Origin: an uncultured Lachnospiraceae bacterium
GTDB lineage: Bacteria; Bacillota; Clostridia; Lachnospirales; Lachnospiraceae
NCBI GenBank assembly: GCA_910578795.1
Contig: CAJTSD010000032.1
Span: 1-41,698 of the forward strand
Reading direction: 5' to 3'
DNA length: 41,698 nt
The notes beneath the pieces were generated by a model. The model was not told the origin of the DNA and made no database searches. It saw nothing but the letters and a program-made list of their open reading frames with translations. A program made the position numbers and the translations under genes. Below, in pieces: positions 16,567 through 24,299 of this stretch. Position 1 is the first letter of the stretch. Every line of letters starts with the position of its first letter.

Positions 16567-17076
16567 ATGAAATATATTATGACACTTGTGTCACTTTTTG
16601 TTACGGATAGTATCCTGAAACAGTATGTTGAAGCTCATATTTCACAGCAAACACAAAAGCCGATGCTGGGCGGAAAAATATATATTAAAAACCTTCATAA
16701 CACAGGGGCAATGTTTCATCTCGGTGGGAAAAGGGCAAGCCTGGTTGCATTGATTTCGCTTGTGTTCAGTGCATTTATGAGCGGGATTTTTATAGCGACG
16801 CTCACCACCAAAGGAAATGTTTTATTAAAAAGCGGGCTGGCATTATTGCTCGGCGGAGCGTATAGTAACACGTATGACCGTATGAAACGAAAATATGTTG
16901 TTGATTATGTTTCTTTTCAGTTACCGCCTGCCAATAATAAAGCGCTGGGAAAATTAAAGAATGTATTGGAGGCAATTGTCTTTAATATATCAGATTTTGG
17001 GATTATTCTGGGAGCAATGCTTATTGTGGTGAGTGAGCTGCTGCGGAAGGAAGAAAAAGCAGAAAAAGCGTCATGA
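16567..17076 (+). CDS. Signal peptidase II (LspA)-like protein
   Basis: A 169-residue membrane protein with four hydrophobic segments that matches the layout of signal peptidase II, the aspartic protease that cleaves lipoprotein signal peptides. Corresponding motifs are DSILKQYVE (usually DxxxK), NLHNTGAMFHLGG (usually NxGxxF), GGAYSNTYDRMKRKYVVDYV and VFNISDFGIILGAM. The two catalytic aspartates, in VVDY and NISDF, are both kept. It departs from canonical LspA in SNTYDR in place of GNxxDR. It may be a second, specialised LspA, or the main one of a divergent lineage; the adjacent lipoprotein is a candidate substrate. The RBS is AGAGGTG. Confidence 0.7.
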   Translation: MKYIMTLVSLFVTDSILKQYVEAHISQQTQKPMLGGKIYIKNLHNTGAMFHLGGKRASLVALISLVFSAFMSGIFIATLTTKGNVLLKSGLALLLGGAYSNTYDRMKRKYVVDYVSFQLPPANNKALGKLKNVLEAIVFNISDFGIILGAMLIVVSELLRKEEKAEKAS

Positions 17077-17099
17077 CTAAATGCTGCATGGCGCTTTTC
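17063..17099. terminator. Bidirectional terminator, LspA-like gene / carbamate kinase
   Basis: AAAAGCG-T-CATG pairs with CATG-G-CGCTTTT across an 11-base loop and overlaps the stop of the LspA-like gene. T-runs are present on both strands, so it can also end the convergent arcC transcript. Confidence 0.75.
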
Positions 17100-17126
17100 G
17101 CTTTCATATAAAGTTTCGTATGAAGT

Positions 17127-18059
17127 TTATTTTGTAATGACAGTGCCAGCCTTTTTGTTTATCACATCAGCAGTTTTGTCAAGAGAAGTAATAACGACTT
17201 TTCCGTTTGGCACCTGTTCTAAATATTCAATGGCAGCCAAAATTTTTGGCAGCATATTCGTTTCACCAAACTGTCCTTCTTGAATCAAACGCTTTGCTTC
17301 TTCAATATCCATGGCATCAATCGGGGTTTGGTTGTCTTTGCCGTAATTCAGATACACATAATCCACGCTTGTGAGAATCAGTAACTCGTCCGCCTTTAAA
17401 TCGGAAGAAAGCTTTCCGGCAATGCTGTCTTTTTCGATGACTGCGGAGGCACCCTTTAAAATATGCTGCTGCTCAATGACTGGGATACCGCCGCCGCCGC
17501 AGGCGATGACAACCTGACCCGCGTCTGAGAGTGTCTTGATTGCAGCGATTTCCACAATATCAATCGGCTTTGGGGCTGCCACAATTCTGCGGTATCCGTC
17601 TGCTTCTTTAATGACATAATTGCCTTTATTAATCTCAATATCGGCATCGTCCTTCGACATGTATCGTCCGATTGCCTTTTTGGGTTCGTAAAAACTCTCG
17701 TCATAAGGATCAACTGTCACTTGTGTCAGAATTGTGCTGACAGGCTTTGAAATACCGCGTTTCAGAAGTTCTGATTTCAGTGAATTTTGAATATCATATC
17801 CCACATAACCCTGACTCATGGCGGAGCAGACACACATCGGAGCAGGTGTATAGTCAATATAAATACGGCGCAGCTCTGTCATTGCTTTGTGTATCATGCT
17901 GACCTGCGGACCGTTGCTGTGGGTAATCGTGAGCTGATAGCCAGCTTCAACCAAGTCCGCCAGTGCCTTTGCCGTTTTCTTTACCGCGCCTTGCTGTTCC
18001 ACGATGGTAGACCCAAGCGCGTCATGTCCGAGCGCGACAACTGTTTTTTTCTTGCTCAT
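17127..18059 (-). CDS. arcC: Carbamate kinase (variant N-terminus)
   Basis: A 310-residue amino acid kinase of the carbamate kinase family, which makes ATP from carbamoyl phosphate and ADP. Family features include THSNGPQVSMIHKAM, PMCVCSAMSQGYVGYDIQ, VSTILTQVTVDPYDESF, VIACGGGGIPV and VIEKDSIAGKLSSDLKADEL. The canonical opening ALGGNAL reads ALGHDALGST here, a variant I associate with a clostridial subgroup. The start at 18059 follows GGAGG by 9 bases; longer frames lack support. No arginine deiminase or ornithine carbamoyltransferase gene adjoins it; it diverges from pseudouridine catabolism genes, so its carbamoyl phosphate source may differ from arginine. Confidence 0.88.
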   Translation of the reverse strand: MSKKKTVVALGHDALGSTIVEQQGAVKKTAKALADLVEAGYQLTITHSNGPQVSMIHKAMTELRRIYIDYTPAPMCVCSAMSQGYVGYDIQNSLKSELLKRGISKPVSTILTQVTVDPYDESFYEPKKAIGRYMSKDDADIEINKGNYVIKEADGYRRIVAAPKPIDIVEIAAIKTLSDAGQVVIACGGGGIPVIEQQHILKGASAVIEKDSIAGKLSSDLKADELLILTSVDYVYLNYGKDNQTPIDAMDIEEAKRLIQEGQFGETNMLPKILAAIEYLEQVPNGKVVITSLDKTADVINKKAGTVITK

Positions 18060-18182
18060 AATAGAAATCCTCCATTTTGTCTTTCTTTTTGCCGAAATTT
18101 GATTTATCATATAGTATAAGAAGCAAGGACGGCTTCTTATACTCAGATTTGCAGTGCAATGGACACGCCTTTTATCAGATAT

Positions 18183-18211
18183 ATTATAACAAATACAATC
18201 TTGTTTGTACA
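18183..18211 (-). promoter_or_regulatory. arcC promoter
   Basis: On the minus strand TGTACA, 17-bp spacer and TATAAT, about 125 bp upstream of the arcC start. Confidence 0.5.
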
Positions 18212-18240
18212 CATGAAAAATCAGTTCTTGTCATAACTCA

Positions 18241-18269
18241 TTGACATCGTATTTTGTAGATGTTATAGT
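18241..18269 (+). promoter_or_regulatory. psuK-psuG promoter
   Basis: Consensus TTGACA at 18241, a 17-bp spacer, and TATAGT at 18264, 86 bp before the psuK start. Confidence 0.75.
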
Positions 18270-18355
18270 AAGAATAGATAAAAAAATTGTGAAAAATTGA
18301 GCAAAATAAACAAAAGTGTAGAAAAATTTGGTAAGTGCACGCGGGAGGAGCATTT

Positions 18356-19444
18356 ATGACAAACAGAGAGGCACAGATTTTTCAATGGATTGTAGAAAAC
18401 CCGATGATATCGCAGGAGGAACTGGCTGCGAAGGCAGGAATTGCGCGTTCATCGGCAGCAGTACACATCTCAAATCTTATGAAAAAAGGATATATTTTAG
18501 GAAAAGGTTATGTGACCAGCGGTCCAAGCTATTGCACGGTTATCGGAGGAGTCAATATTGATATCGGAGGAGTGCCCGATGCAAAGCTTGTGGACAGAGA
18601 TTCAAATCCTGGCAGAACGGTTTTTTCTTTAGGAGGCGTTGGAAGGAATATTGCGCATAATATACGGCTTTTGGGGATTAGCGTGAAGCTTATGACGGCA
18701 ATGGGAGGAGATGTGTATGGAGAGCAGATCGCACAAAACTGTGAGGAGCTTGGAATAGAAATCCAGGACAGTATCAAGGTATCCCAGGAGAATACATCTA
18801 CTTATTTGTATATTGCTGATGAAAACGGAGATATGAAGCTTGCGCTCTCGGATATGCGGATTTATGAACATCTCACGCCAGAATATATACAAAATAAACT
18901 TGAGCTTATAAATCGTGGAAGAGTGGTTGTTATTGATACCAATATTCCGACAAAGACAATCGAATTTATCTGTGAAAAGAGCAAAGCTCCCGTTTTTGCG
19001 GATCCTGTATCCGGAACGAAGGCGGAAAAGCTTTTTAACGTACTTGACAAACTGTATGCAGTTACGCCGAACAGACATGAGGCGGAGATTTTGAGCGGTG
19101 TTGCCATAATGTGTGACGCGGACTTGAAAAAAGCAGCGAAAGCAATTCTGCAAAAGGGCGTAAAAAATGTCTTTATTACGCTTGGAGAAAAGGGTGTTTA
19201 CTGCGCAAATGAGGACGAAGCATTCTTATTGGAAGGAAAGGCGTCCAAGGTGGTCAGTACTACGGGGGCGGGCGATTCTTTTACCGCAGGGCTGGTGCTT
19301 GGATTTACAAAACGGCTTGGTCTAAGGGAAATGGCGCAGCTTGGAATTGCGGCTGCAAGCATTACGATTGAAAGCGAGCTGGCAATTAATCCGCTGATGA
19401 ATGTGTCAGAGGTTGAAATGAGAGCAGGAATAGCGCTTTTATAA
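18356..19444 (+). CDS. psuK: HTH-PfkB fusion, probable pseudouridine kinase
   Basis: A 362-residue two-domain protein. Residues 1-55 form a winged helix-turn-helix (QEELAAKAGIARSSAAVHIS), and the rest is a PfkB kinase, with GGVNIDIGGVPDAKL, FSLGGVGRNIAHNIRLLG and the catalytic TTGAGDSFTAGLVLG. It is next to psuG, so it most likely phosphorylates pseudouridine to its 5'-phosphate. The HTH suggests it may also regulate its own operon, as proposed for similar fusions. The start at 18356 is set by GGGAGGAG 6 bases upstream; a GTG 21 bases earlier is less likely. Confidence 0.85.
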   Translation: MTNREAQIFQWIVENPMISQEELAAKAGIARSSAAVHISNLMKKGYILGKGYVTSGPSYCTVIGGVNIDIGGVPDAKLVDRDSNPGRTVFSLGGVGRNIAHNIRLLGISVKLMTAMGGDVYGEQIAQNCEELGIEIQDSIKVSQENTSTYLYIADENGDMKLALSDMRIYEHLTPEYIQNKLELINRGRVVVIDTNIPTKTIEFICEKSKAPVFADPVSGTKAEKLFNVLDKLYAVTPNRHEAEILSGVAIMCDADLKKAAKAILQKGVKNVFITLGEKGVYCANEDEAFLLEGKASKVVSTTGAGDSFTAGLVLGFTKRLGLREMAQLGIAAASITIESELAINPLMNVSEVEMRAGIALL

Positions 19445-19505
19445 GAGGACAAAGCGTGTTTCATATGTTATAATTAAAAGAAAAAAGAAAAGGAGTTTAC
19501 AATAT

Positions 19506-20429
19506 ATGGAAATGAATCGATATTTGGATGTTGCACCTGAGGTAGCAAAGGCACTTGCAGAGAATAAGCCGGTTGTGGCATTGGAGTCTACAATTATTTC
19601 ACACGGTATGCCTTATCCGCAGAATGTGGAAACAGCTTTAAAGGTGGAGCAGGTTATCAGGGAAAACGGCGCAGTTCCGGCAACAATAGCGATTATTGGC
19701 GGCAGGTTAAAGGCAGGACTATCCAAGGACGAGATTGAACATCTTGGAAAGACAGGCTATGATGTGCCGAAGGTTTCAAGACGTGATTTGCCGATTATTG
19801 TGGCAAAAGGAATGGATGGCGCGACTACGGTGACAACGACAATGATTATCGCAAATCTTGCGGGAATTAAAATTTTTGCAACGGGTGGCATTGGCGGTGT
19901 TCATAGAGGCGCTGAAACGACGATGGATATTTCGGCGGATTTGGAGGAGCTTGCGATGACGCCTGTGATGGTAATCTGTGCAGGCGCAAAATCCATTTTG
20001 GATTTAGGTCTTACATTGGAATATCTTGAAACGAAAGGAGTGCCTGTAATCGGGTACGGTACGAAGGAGCTTCCCGCTTTTTATACAAGGAAGAGTGGTT
20101 TTGGGGTAGATTATGAGCTGGATACACCGCTGGAGCTCGCGACGGCGTTTCATGTAAAGCAGGAGATCGGACTAAAGGGTGGAATGCTTGTTACAAATCC
20201 GATTCCTGAAGAATTTTCAATGGCTCCGGATGTGATTAACAAAGCGATAGACGAGGCGATTGCAGAGAGCAAAAAACAGGGCATTCACGGAAAGGATACA
20301 ACGCCGTTTCTGCTTGCAAAGGTTAAGGAGATTACAGGTGGGGACAGCCTTGATTCGAATATCCAGCTTGTGTTTAATAATGCAAGACTTGCAGCAAAGA
20401 CGGCTGTAGAGCTTAGTAAATTAGACTGA
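19506..20429 (+). CDS. psuG: Pseudouridine-5'-phosphate glycosidase
   Basis: A 307-residue enzyme of the PsuG (IndA) family that splits pseudouridine 5'-phosphate into uracil and ribose 5-phosphate. The family blocks are all present: VALESTIISHGMPYPQN, ATIAIIGGRLKAGLS, GATTVTTTMIIANLAGI, FATGGIGGVHRGAETTMDIS, VMVICAGAKSILDLG and LVTNPIPEEFSM. An AAGGAG site precedes the start. It follows psuK by 61 bp and ends at a strong terminator, so the pair forms a complete salvage route for pseudouridine from RNA turnover. Confidence 0.95.
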   Translation: MEMNRYLDVAPEVAKALAENKPVVALESTIISHGMPYPQNVETALKVEQVIRENGAVPATIAIIGGRLKAGLSKDEIEHLGKTGYDVPKVSRRDLPIIVAKGMDGATTVTTTMIIANLAGIKIFATGGIGGVHRGAETTMDISADLEELAMTPVMVICAGAKSILDLGLTLEYLETKGVPVIGYGTKELPAFYTRKSGFGVDYELDTPLELATAFHVKQEIGLKGGMLVTNPIPEEFSMAPDVINKAIDEAIAESKKQGIHGKDTTPFLLAKVKEITGGDSLDSNIQLVFNNARLAAKTAVELSKLD

Positions 20430-20455
20430 TTGGTAACATAAAAGAATGATAACAG

Positions 20456-20494
20456 ACAAAAATGCAAACCGTCAAAATCGGTTTGCATTTTTGT
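20456..20494. terminator. Bidirectional terminator, psuG / htrA
   Basis: A perfect 16-bp stem ACAAAAATGCAAACCG / CGGTTTGCATTTTTGT with a 7-base loop, with A- and T-runs on the two sides, between convergent genes. Confidence 0.9.
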
Positions 20495-20529
20495 TATATT
20501 GTTCCAAAAGAAGGGGTGGGAATAGTTCA

Positions 20530-22056
20530 TTATGGCATAGACCAAAAGAATTCAAACGGATCAATGTATCTTCCGTTATTTTGGGAGTCATCATCGGGAG
20601 TTACGATATCAGGATTGATATTATTAGAACTATTGTTCGAACTATCCGATGACTGACCAAAAGTGTCTTTCATACCAAGCGTAAGGGTAAAGGTCTGCTC
20701 CGCGTAGCCGTTAGCGCCATGTACCATAGCGACAATATTAATCGTTTCGCCGGCGCGGTAGTAGGTCAGGAGAGTCTTTAAGTCGTTCATGCTTTTTACA
20801 GTCTGACCGTCAAATTTTGTGATAATATCACCCTTTGAGAGCCCTGCGTCTTGGGCAGGAGAGTTTTCATATATTTTATTAATATGAATTCCAAGCGGCA
20901 AATCGTAGGCTTCGGAAACTTCTGCCGTTACATCGATGCCGCCAATACCAAGATACCCTTGTGCCGATTCGGAAACGACATCTCTGCTTTCCTTGAGCAT
21001 CAGCTCTTCAATGATAGACTGCACATCGGAAATAGGGATTGCATAGCCCATACCTTCCACAGAGCTTGAGGAAACCTTTACCGAATTAATACCAATCAGC
21101 TCACCGTTCATATTTAAGAGCGCACCGCCGGAATTTCCGGGATTGATTGCAGCATCGGTCTGAATCAGTTTGTTTGTAATGGTGCCGCCGTTGTCATCAG
21201 AAACGGTAACTTCGCGGTTTAATGCACTGATAATACCGGTTGTCACGGACTGACCATAGCCTAATGCATTTCCGATTGCGACAACCTCCTGACCAAGCTC
21301 AAGGTCAGACGAATTGCCAATGGTTGCAACCTTGATTTGGGAGCGCATTTCATCGGTAATTTCGCTAAGGGGAACAGCGATTACCGCCAAATCCTTATCA
21401 GCGTCATATCCTTTTATTTTTGCGGTAACAATAGAAGGGTCGTCGCTGTCTTCATCATAGCTGAACACAACGGTAAGTTCGGTGCCGCCGGATACAACGT
21501 GATAATTTGTGACAATTAAAAGCTCCGTGTCATTTTCGCCAATAATGATACCGGAACCGCTGCCTTCCGTATCCTGCAGGTATTTGCCAAAGAACGTCTG
21601 TACTTCCGTAACGCCCTTATTGGTAATGGAAACGACGCTTGGCAGGCAGTTTGCTGCGATTGCTGCAATGTTTGCGTCCGCCTGGCTTCCGTTATATGCG
21701 GCGTTGGATGTCGTAAGTCCGTTTGTCGTCGTGGAGAGGGACGAGGAGCTTTGCGTTCCAAAAGCGCTGCTGTTTGTCTGTGCCTGCTCAAGCGTTGTCC
21801 TTGCCTGATTCAACTCTTTGACACTCATGTAAGCCGGAATGCTGAACACTGCGCCGGCTGTCACGCCAAACACAAGTCCCAAGCAGGCAACGCCGGCAAT
21901 CTTTTTTCCAAATCCGTTTTTTTTCTTTTTCTTGTTGGGATTGACATCAATCGTTTGGCTGTACTTGCTGCCAGTGGTGTAGTAGTATTCCTGATAGCCG
22001 CCGTTTGCGGAAGGGTTATTTGTTTCCTGTGAATAAGTATCATTGTTATCGTACAT
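20530..22056 (-). CDS. htrA: HtrA/DegP-like membrane-anchored serine protease
   Basis: A 508-residue trypsin-like protease of the HtrA family for protein quality control outside the membrane. A polar, Asn/Tyr-rich cytoplasmic tail of about 40 residues and a lysine cluster precede a single membrane anchor (about residues 50-72). The triad is His in IVTNYHVVSGG, Asp in DADKDLAVIAV and Ser in INPGNSGGALLN. One PDZ domain follows (about residues 365-460; GDIITKFDGQTVKSMNDL), then a Ser/Asn-rich tail. The RBS AAGGAG lies 10 bases upstream. A perfect 8-bp inverted repeat upstream may be a regulatory site. Confidence 0.93.
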   Translation of the reverse strand: MYDNNDTYSQETNNPSANGGYQEYYYTTGSKYSQTIDVNPNKKKKKNGFGKKIAGVACLGLVFGVTAGAVFSIPAYMSVKELNQARTTLEQAQTNSSAFGTQSSSSLSTTTNGLTTSNAAYNGSQADANIAAIAANCLPSVVSITNKGVTEVQTFFGKYLQDTEGSGSGIIIGENDTELLIVTNYHVVSGGTELTVVFSYDEDSDDPSIVTAKIKGYDADKDLAVIAVPLSEITDEMRSQIKVATIGNSSDLELGQEVVAIGNALGYGQSVTTGIISALNREVTVSDDNGGTITNKLIQTDAAINPGNSGGALLNMNGELIGINSVKVSSSSVEGMGYAIPISDVQSIIEELMLKESRDVVSESAQGYLGIGGIDVTAEVSEAYDLPLGIHINKIYENSPAQDAGLSKGDIITKFDGQTVKSMNDLKTLLTYYRAGETINIVAMVHGANGYAEQTFTLTLGMKDTFGQSSDSSNNSSNNINPDIVTPDDDSQNNGRYIDPFEFFWSMP

Positions 22057-22138
22057 AAAAAATCGCTCCTTTTAAATTATTTTTATTAGATGCTGTTTAT
22101 TTTTATTCCGTAACGTTTTGTTTTCCTGTTGACAATAC

Positions 22139-22166
22139 ATAATATAAACCCAATTTGTGTTTTAAA
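22139..22166 (-). promoter_or_regulatory. Possible htrA promoter
   Basis: On the minus strand TTTAAA, a 16-bp spacer and TATTAT. The -35 is weak and lies in the middle of the palindrome at 22153-22178. Confidence 0.4.
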
Positions 22167-22178
22167 TGTTACACAAAT
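22153..22178. promoter_or_regulatory. Palindromic operator candidate upstream of htrA
   Basis: A perfect inverted repeat ATTTGTGT / ACACAAAT with a 10-bp centre. It straddles the putative htrA -35. The rest of the 338-bp gap (22057-22394) between htrA and the HAD gene is AT-rich with no convincing second promoter, RNA or ORF. Confidence 0.45.
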
Positions 22179-22394
22179 GTGATGAAAGTGTGAACTTCAT
22201 GAATAAACTGTGAAATGAAATTGATTTTGTTTCCGGTCAGTTTTTCGGAAAAATATGGAAATTAATAAAGGTGTATGATAGGATATGTATACATTGTTTC
22301 CCATTTTATGCAATTTAACAAGTTTGTGATTTATGACATTTTGAATAAGCTCACATTGAACTTGCATATTTTTGAAAGGAGAAAGACGTGTAAT

Positions 22395-23099
22395 ATGATT
22401 AAGGTTATTTTGTGGGATATTGACGGAACACTTTTGGATTTCGGACAGGCTGAGAATTATGCCATGAAAAAATGCTTTGCGGTTTTGGATATGGGTGTAT
22501 GTACGGATGAGATGGTGGCGCGTTATGCCGCGATTAATACAAAGTATTGGGAACGCTTGGAGCGAAACGAAATCACAAAGCAGGAGGTATTAATCGGGCG
22601 CTTTTGCGAATTTTTTGAAAAAGAGGGACTTCCAGTGGAAAAAGCAGTTCCGTTTAATGAGGAGTATCAGATCAGGCTTGGTGATAAGGTGTTTTTTAAT
22701 GATAACGCAGCAATGCTGGTGAAGGAGCTGAAGGAACGTGGAATCATACAGTGTGCAGTCACAAACGGTACGCTTGCCGCACAAAAACGAAAGCTTGCGG
22801 CGTCAGGACTGGATAGAATACTTGATAATGCATTCATATCAGATGAAATCGGTATTGAAAAGCCCAATATTGAATTTTTCGAACAAGTGTTTAGAGCGAT
22901 TTCCCGTGCGGGAAATTTCAAAAAAAATGAAATTATGATTGTGGGTGATTCGCTGACAAGCGACATGCAGGGCGGCAACAATGCAGGAATCGTCTGCTGC
23001 TGGTATAATCCTGCAGGAAACATAAATACGAAGGGATTGCAGATTGATTATGAAATAAAAAATTTGAACAAATTGAAGGAAATTTTATTTACGAATTAA
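22395..23099 (+). CDS. HAD hydrolase, YjjG-like nucleotidase
   Basis: A 234-residue haloacid dehalogenase-type phosphatase most like YjjG (TIGR02254), which dephosphorylates pyrimidine nucleotides, often non-canonical ones. Motif I is LWDIDGTLLDF, motif II is VTNGTLAAQ, the motif III Lys is in GIEKPNIEFF and motif IV is IMIVGDSLTSDMQGG. The start at 22395 follows GAAAGGAG; an upstream in-frame ATG at 22275 would add 40 residues without family support. It precedes the galactan genes by 55 bp, but a functional link is not evident. Confidence 0.85.
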   Translation: MIKVILWDIDGTLLDFGQAENYAMKKCFAVLDMGVCTDEMVARYAAINTKYWERLERNEITKQEVLIGRFCEFFEKEGLPVEKAVPFNEEYQIRLGDKVFFNDNAAMLVKELKERGIIQCAVTNGTLAAQKRKLAASGLDRILDNAFISDEIGIEKPNIEFFEQVFRAISRAGNFKKNEIMIVGDSLTSDMQGGNNAGIVCCWYNPAGNINTKGLQIDYEIKNLNKLKEILFTN

Positions 23100-23116
23100 A
23101 TAGAAATTGTTATGAT
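23088..23116 (+). promoter_or_regulatory. Possible promoter of the galactanase operon
   Basis: TTTACG, a 17-bp spacer and TATGAT, 39 bp before the GH53 start. The -35 is weak and overlaps the end of the HAD gene. Confidence 0.35.
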
Positions 23117-23154
23117 AAAAACAGATAGAAATACGATAGAAACGGAGGAATACC

Positions 23155-24279
23155 ATGTTGGATTATGTGAAAGGAATGGATATCTCATCACTTGACGAAA
23201 TTGAACGGCTTGGAGCAAAATTTTATGACCAGGGAAAGGAAGGGGATTTGATAGAAATTCTCAAAAGCTATGATGTGAATTACATACGCCTGCGTTTTTG
23301 GAACGATCCCAAATCACCAAAAGGCGTACCGTACGGTGCGGGAAATAATGACTATGCAGTTACCTTGCGTATGGCAAAGCGCGTTAAAGAGGCAGGGCTT
23401 GGATTTCTGCTGGATTTTCATTACAGTGACTTTTGGACCGATCCGGGCAAGCAGCGCAAACCCAAAGCGTGGGAAGGCTACAATGTTTTGCAGCTTGAAC
23501 AGGCTGTGTATGATTTTACAAAGCAAACGCTGACGGACTTTACACGTGACGGTGCGGCTCCTGATATGGTTCAGGTTGGAAATGAGCTTACAAACGGATT
23601 GCTTTGGCCGGAAGGACAGGTGCCCAACTACGAAAATATTGCACGTTTTGTAAGCGCCGGTGTTCGGGCAGTGAAAGAAACGTGTCCGGCGGCAAAGGTT
23701 ATGATTCATCTTGATAACGGTGGAAACAACGAGCTTTACCGCAATTGGTTTGAACAGTATATTAATGTCAATAAGGGTGAGGACTTTGATCTGATCGGAC
23801 TTTCTTATTATCCGTTTTGGCATGGTACACTGGATGACCTTGCAAACAATATGAATGATATTGCTGTTCGTTTCAAAAAAGAACTGGTGGTTGCCGAGGT
23901 ATCAATGGGGCATACGGTAGAAGATTATATAGAATATGAAAAGCTTGCTCCAGAGAAAAGAAAAGGCATGGCAACAAAGCCTGAATTGTGTGCGAAGGTT
24001 CCGTTTGCCATGACAAAGGAAGGGCAAAGCGATTTCATGAAGGCATTTATGCAGACGATAGAGAATGTACCGGAACATAAGGGCAGAGGATTCTTTTATT
24101 GGGAGCCTGCGTGGCTTCCTGTACAGGGCAGCGGATGGGCGACGGAAACGGCGCTTGCCTATATTAAGGAAAAAGGTCCGTGCGGAAATGAATGGGCAAA
24201 TCAGGCGCTTTTTGATTATGACGGAAATGCACTTCCTGCATTGCAGACGATTCAGGATTACAAACCGAATAAAGAATGA
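23155..24279 (+). CDS. GH53 endo-beta-1,4-galactanase, intracellular
   Basis: A 374-residue glycoside hydrolase family 53 enzyme that cleaves beta-1,4-galactan, the side chain of pectic arabinogalactan. It opens with KGMDISSLDEIERLGAKFYD, followed by YIRLRFWNDP, GFLLDFHYSDFWTDPGKQ, the acid/base Glu in VQVGNELTNGLLWPEG and the nucleophile Glu in LVVAEVSMG. No signal peptide is present, so it probably acts on imported galacto-oligosaccharides, unlike secreted homologues. The RBS is GGAGG 7 bases upstream. It is followed closely by galT and an AraC regulator, which fits galactose release and entry into the Leloir pathway. Confidence 0.93.
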   Translation: MLDYVKGMDISSLDEIERLGAKFYDQGKEGDLIEILKSYDVNYIRLRFWNDPKSPKGVPYGAGNNDYAVTLRMAKRVKEAGLGFLLDFHYSDFWTDPGKQRKPKAWEGYNVLQLEQAVYDFTKQTLTDFTRDGAAPDMVQVGNELTNGLLWPEGQVPNYENIARFVSAGVRAVKETCPAAKVMIHLDNGGNNELYRNWFEQYINVNKGEDFDLIGLSYYPFWHGTLDDLANNMNDIAVRFKKELVVAEVSMGHTVEDYIEYEKLAPEKRKGMATKPELCAKVPFAMTKEGQSDFMKAFMQTIENVPEHKGRGFFYWEPAWLPVQGSGWATETALAYIKEKGPCGNEWANQALFDYDGNALPALQTIQDYKPNKE

Positions 24280-24299
24280 AACGAAAAAGGAGAGCAATC

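Noticed and set aside
22275..22394. Longer HAD hydrolase starting at 22275
   Set aside because: The extra 40 residues precede the conserved N-terminal motif and the RBS supports 22395.
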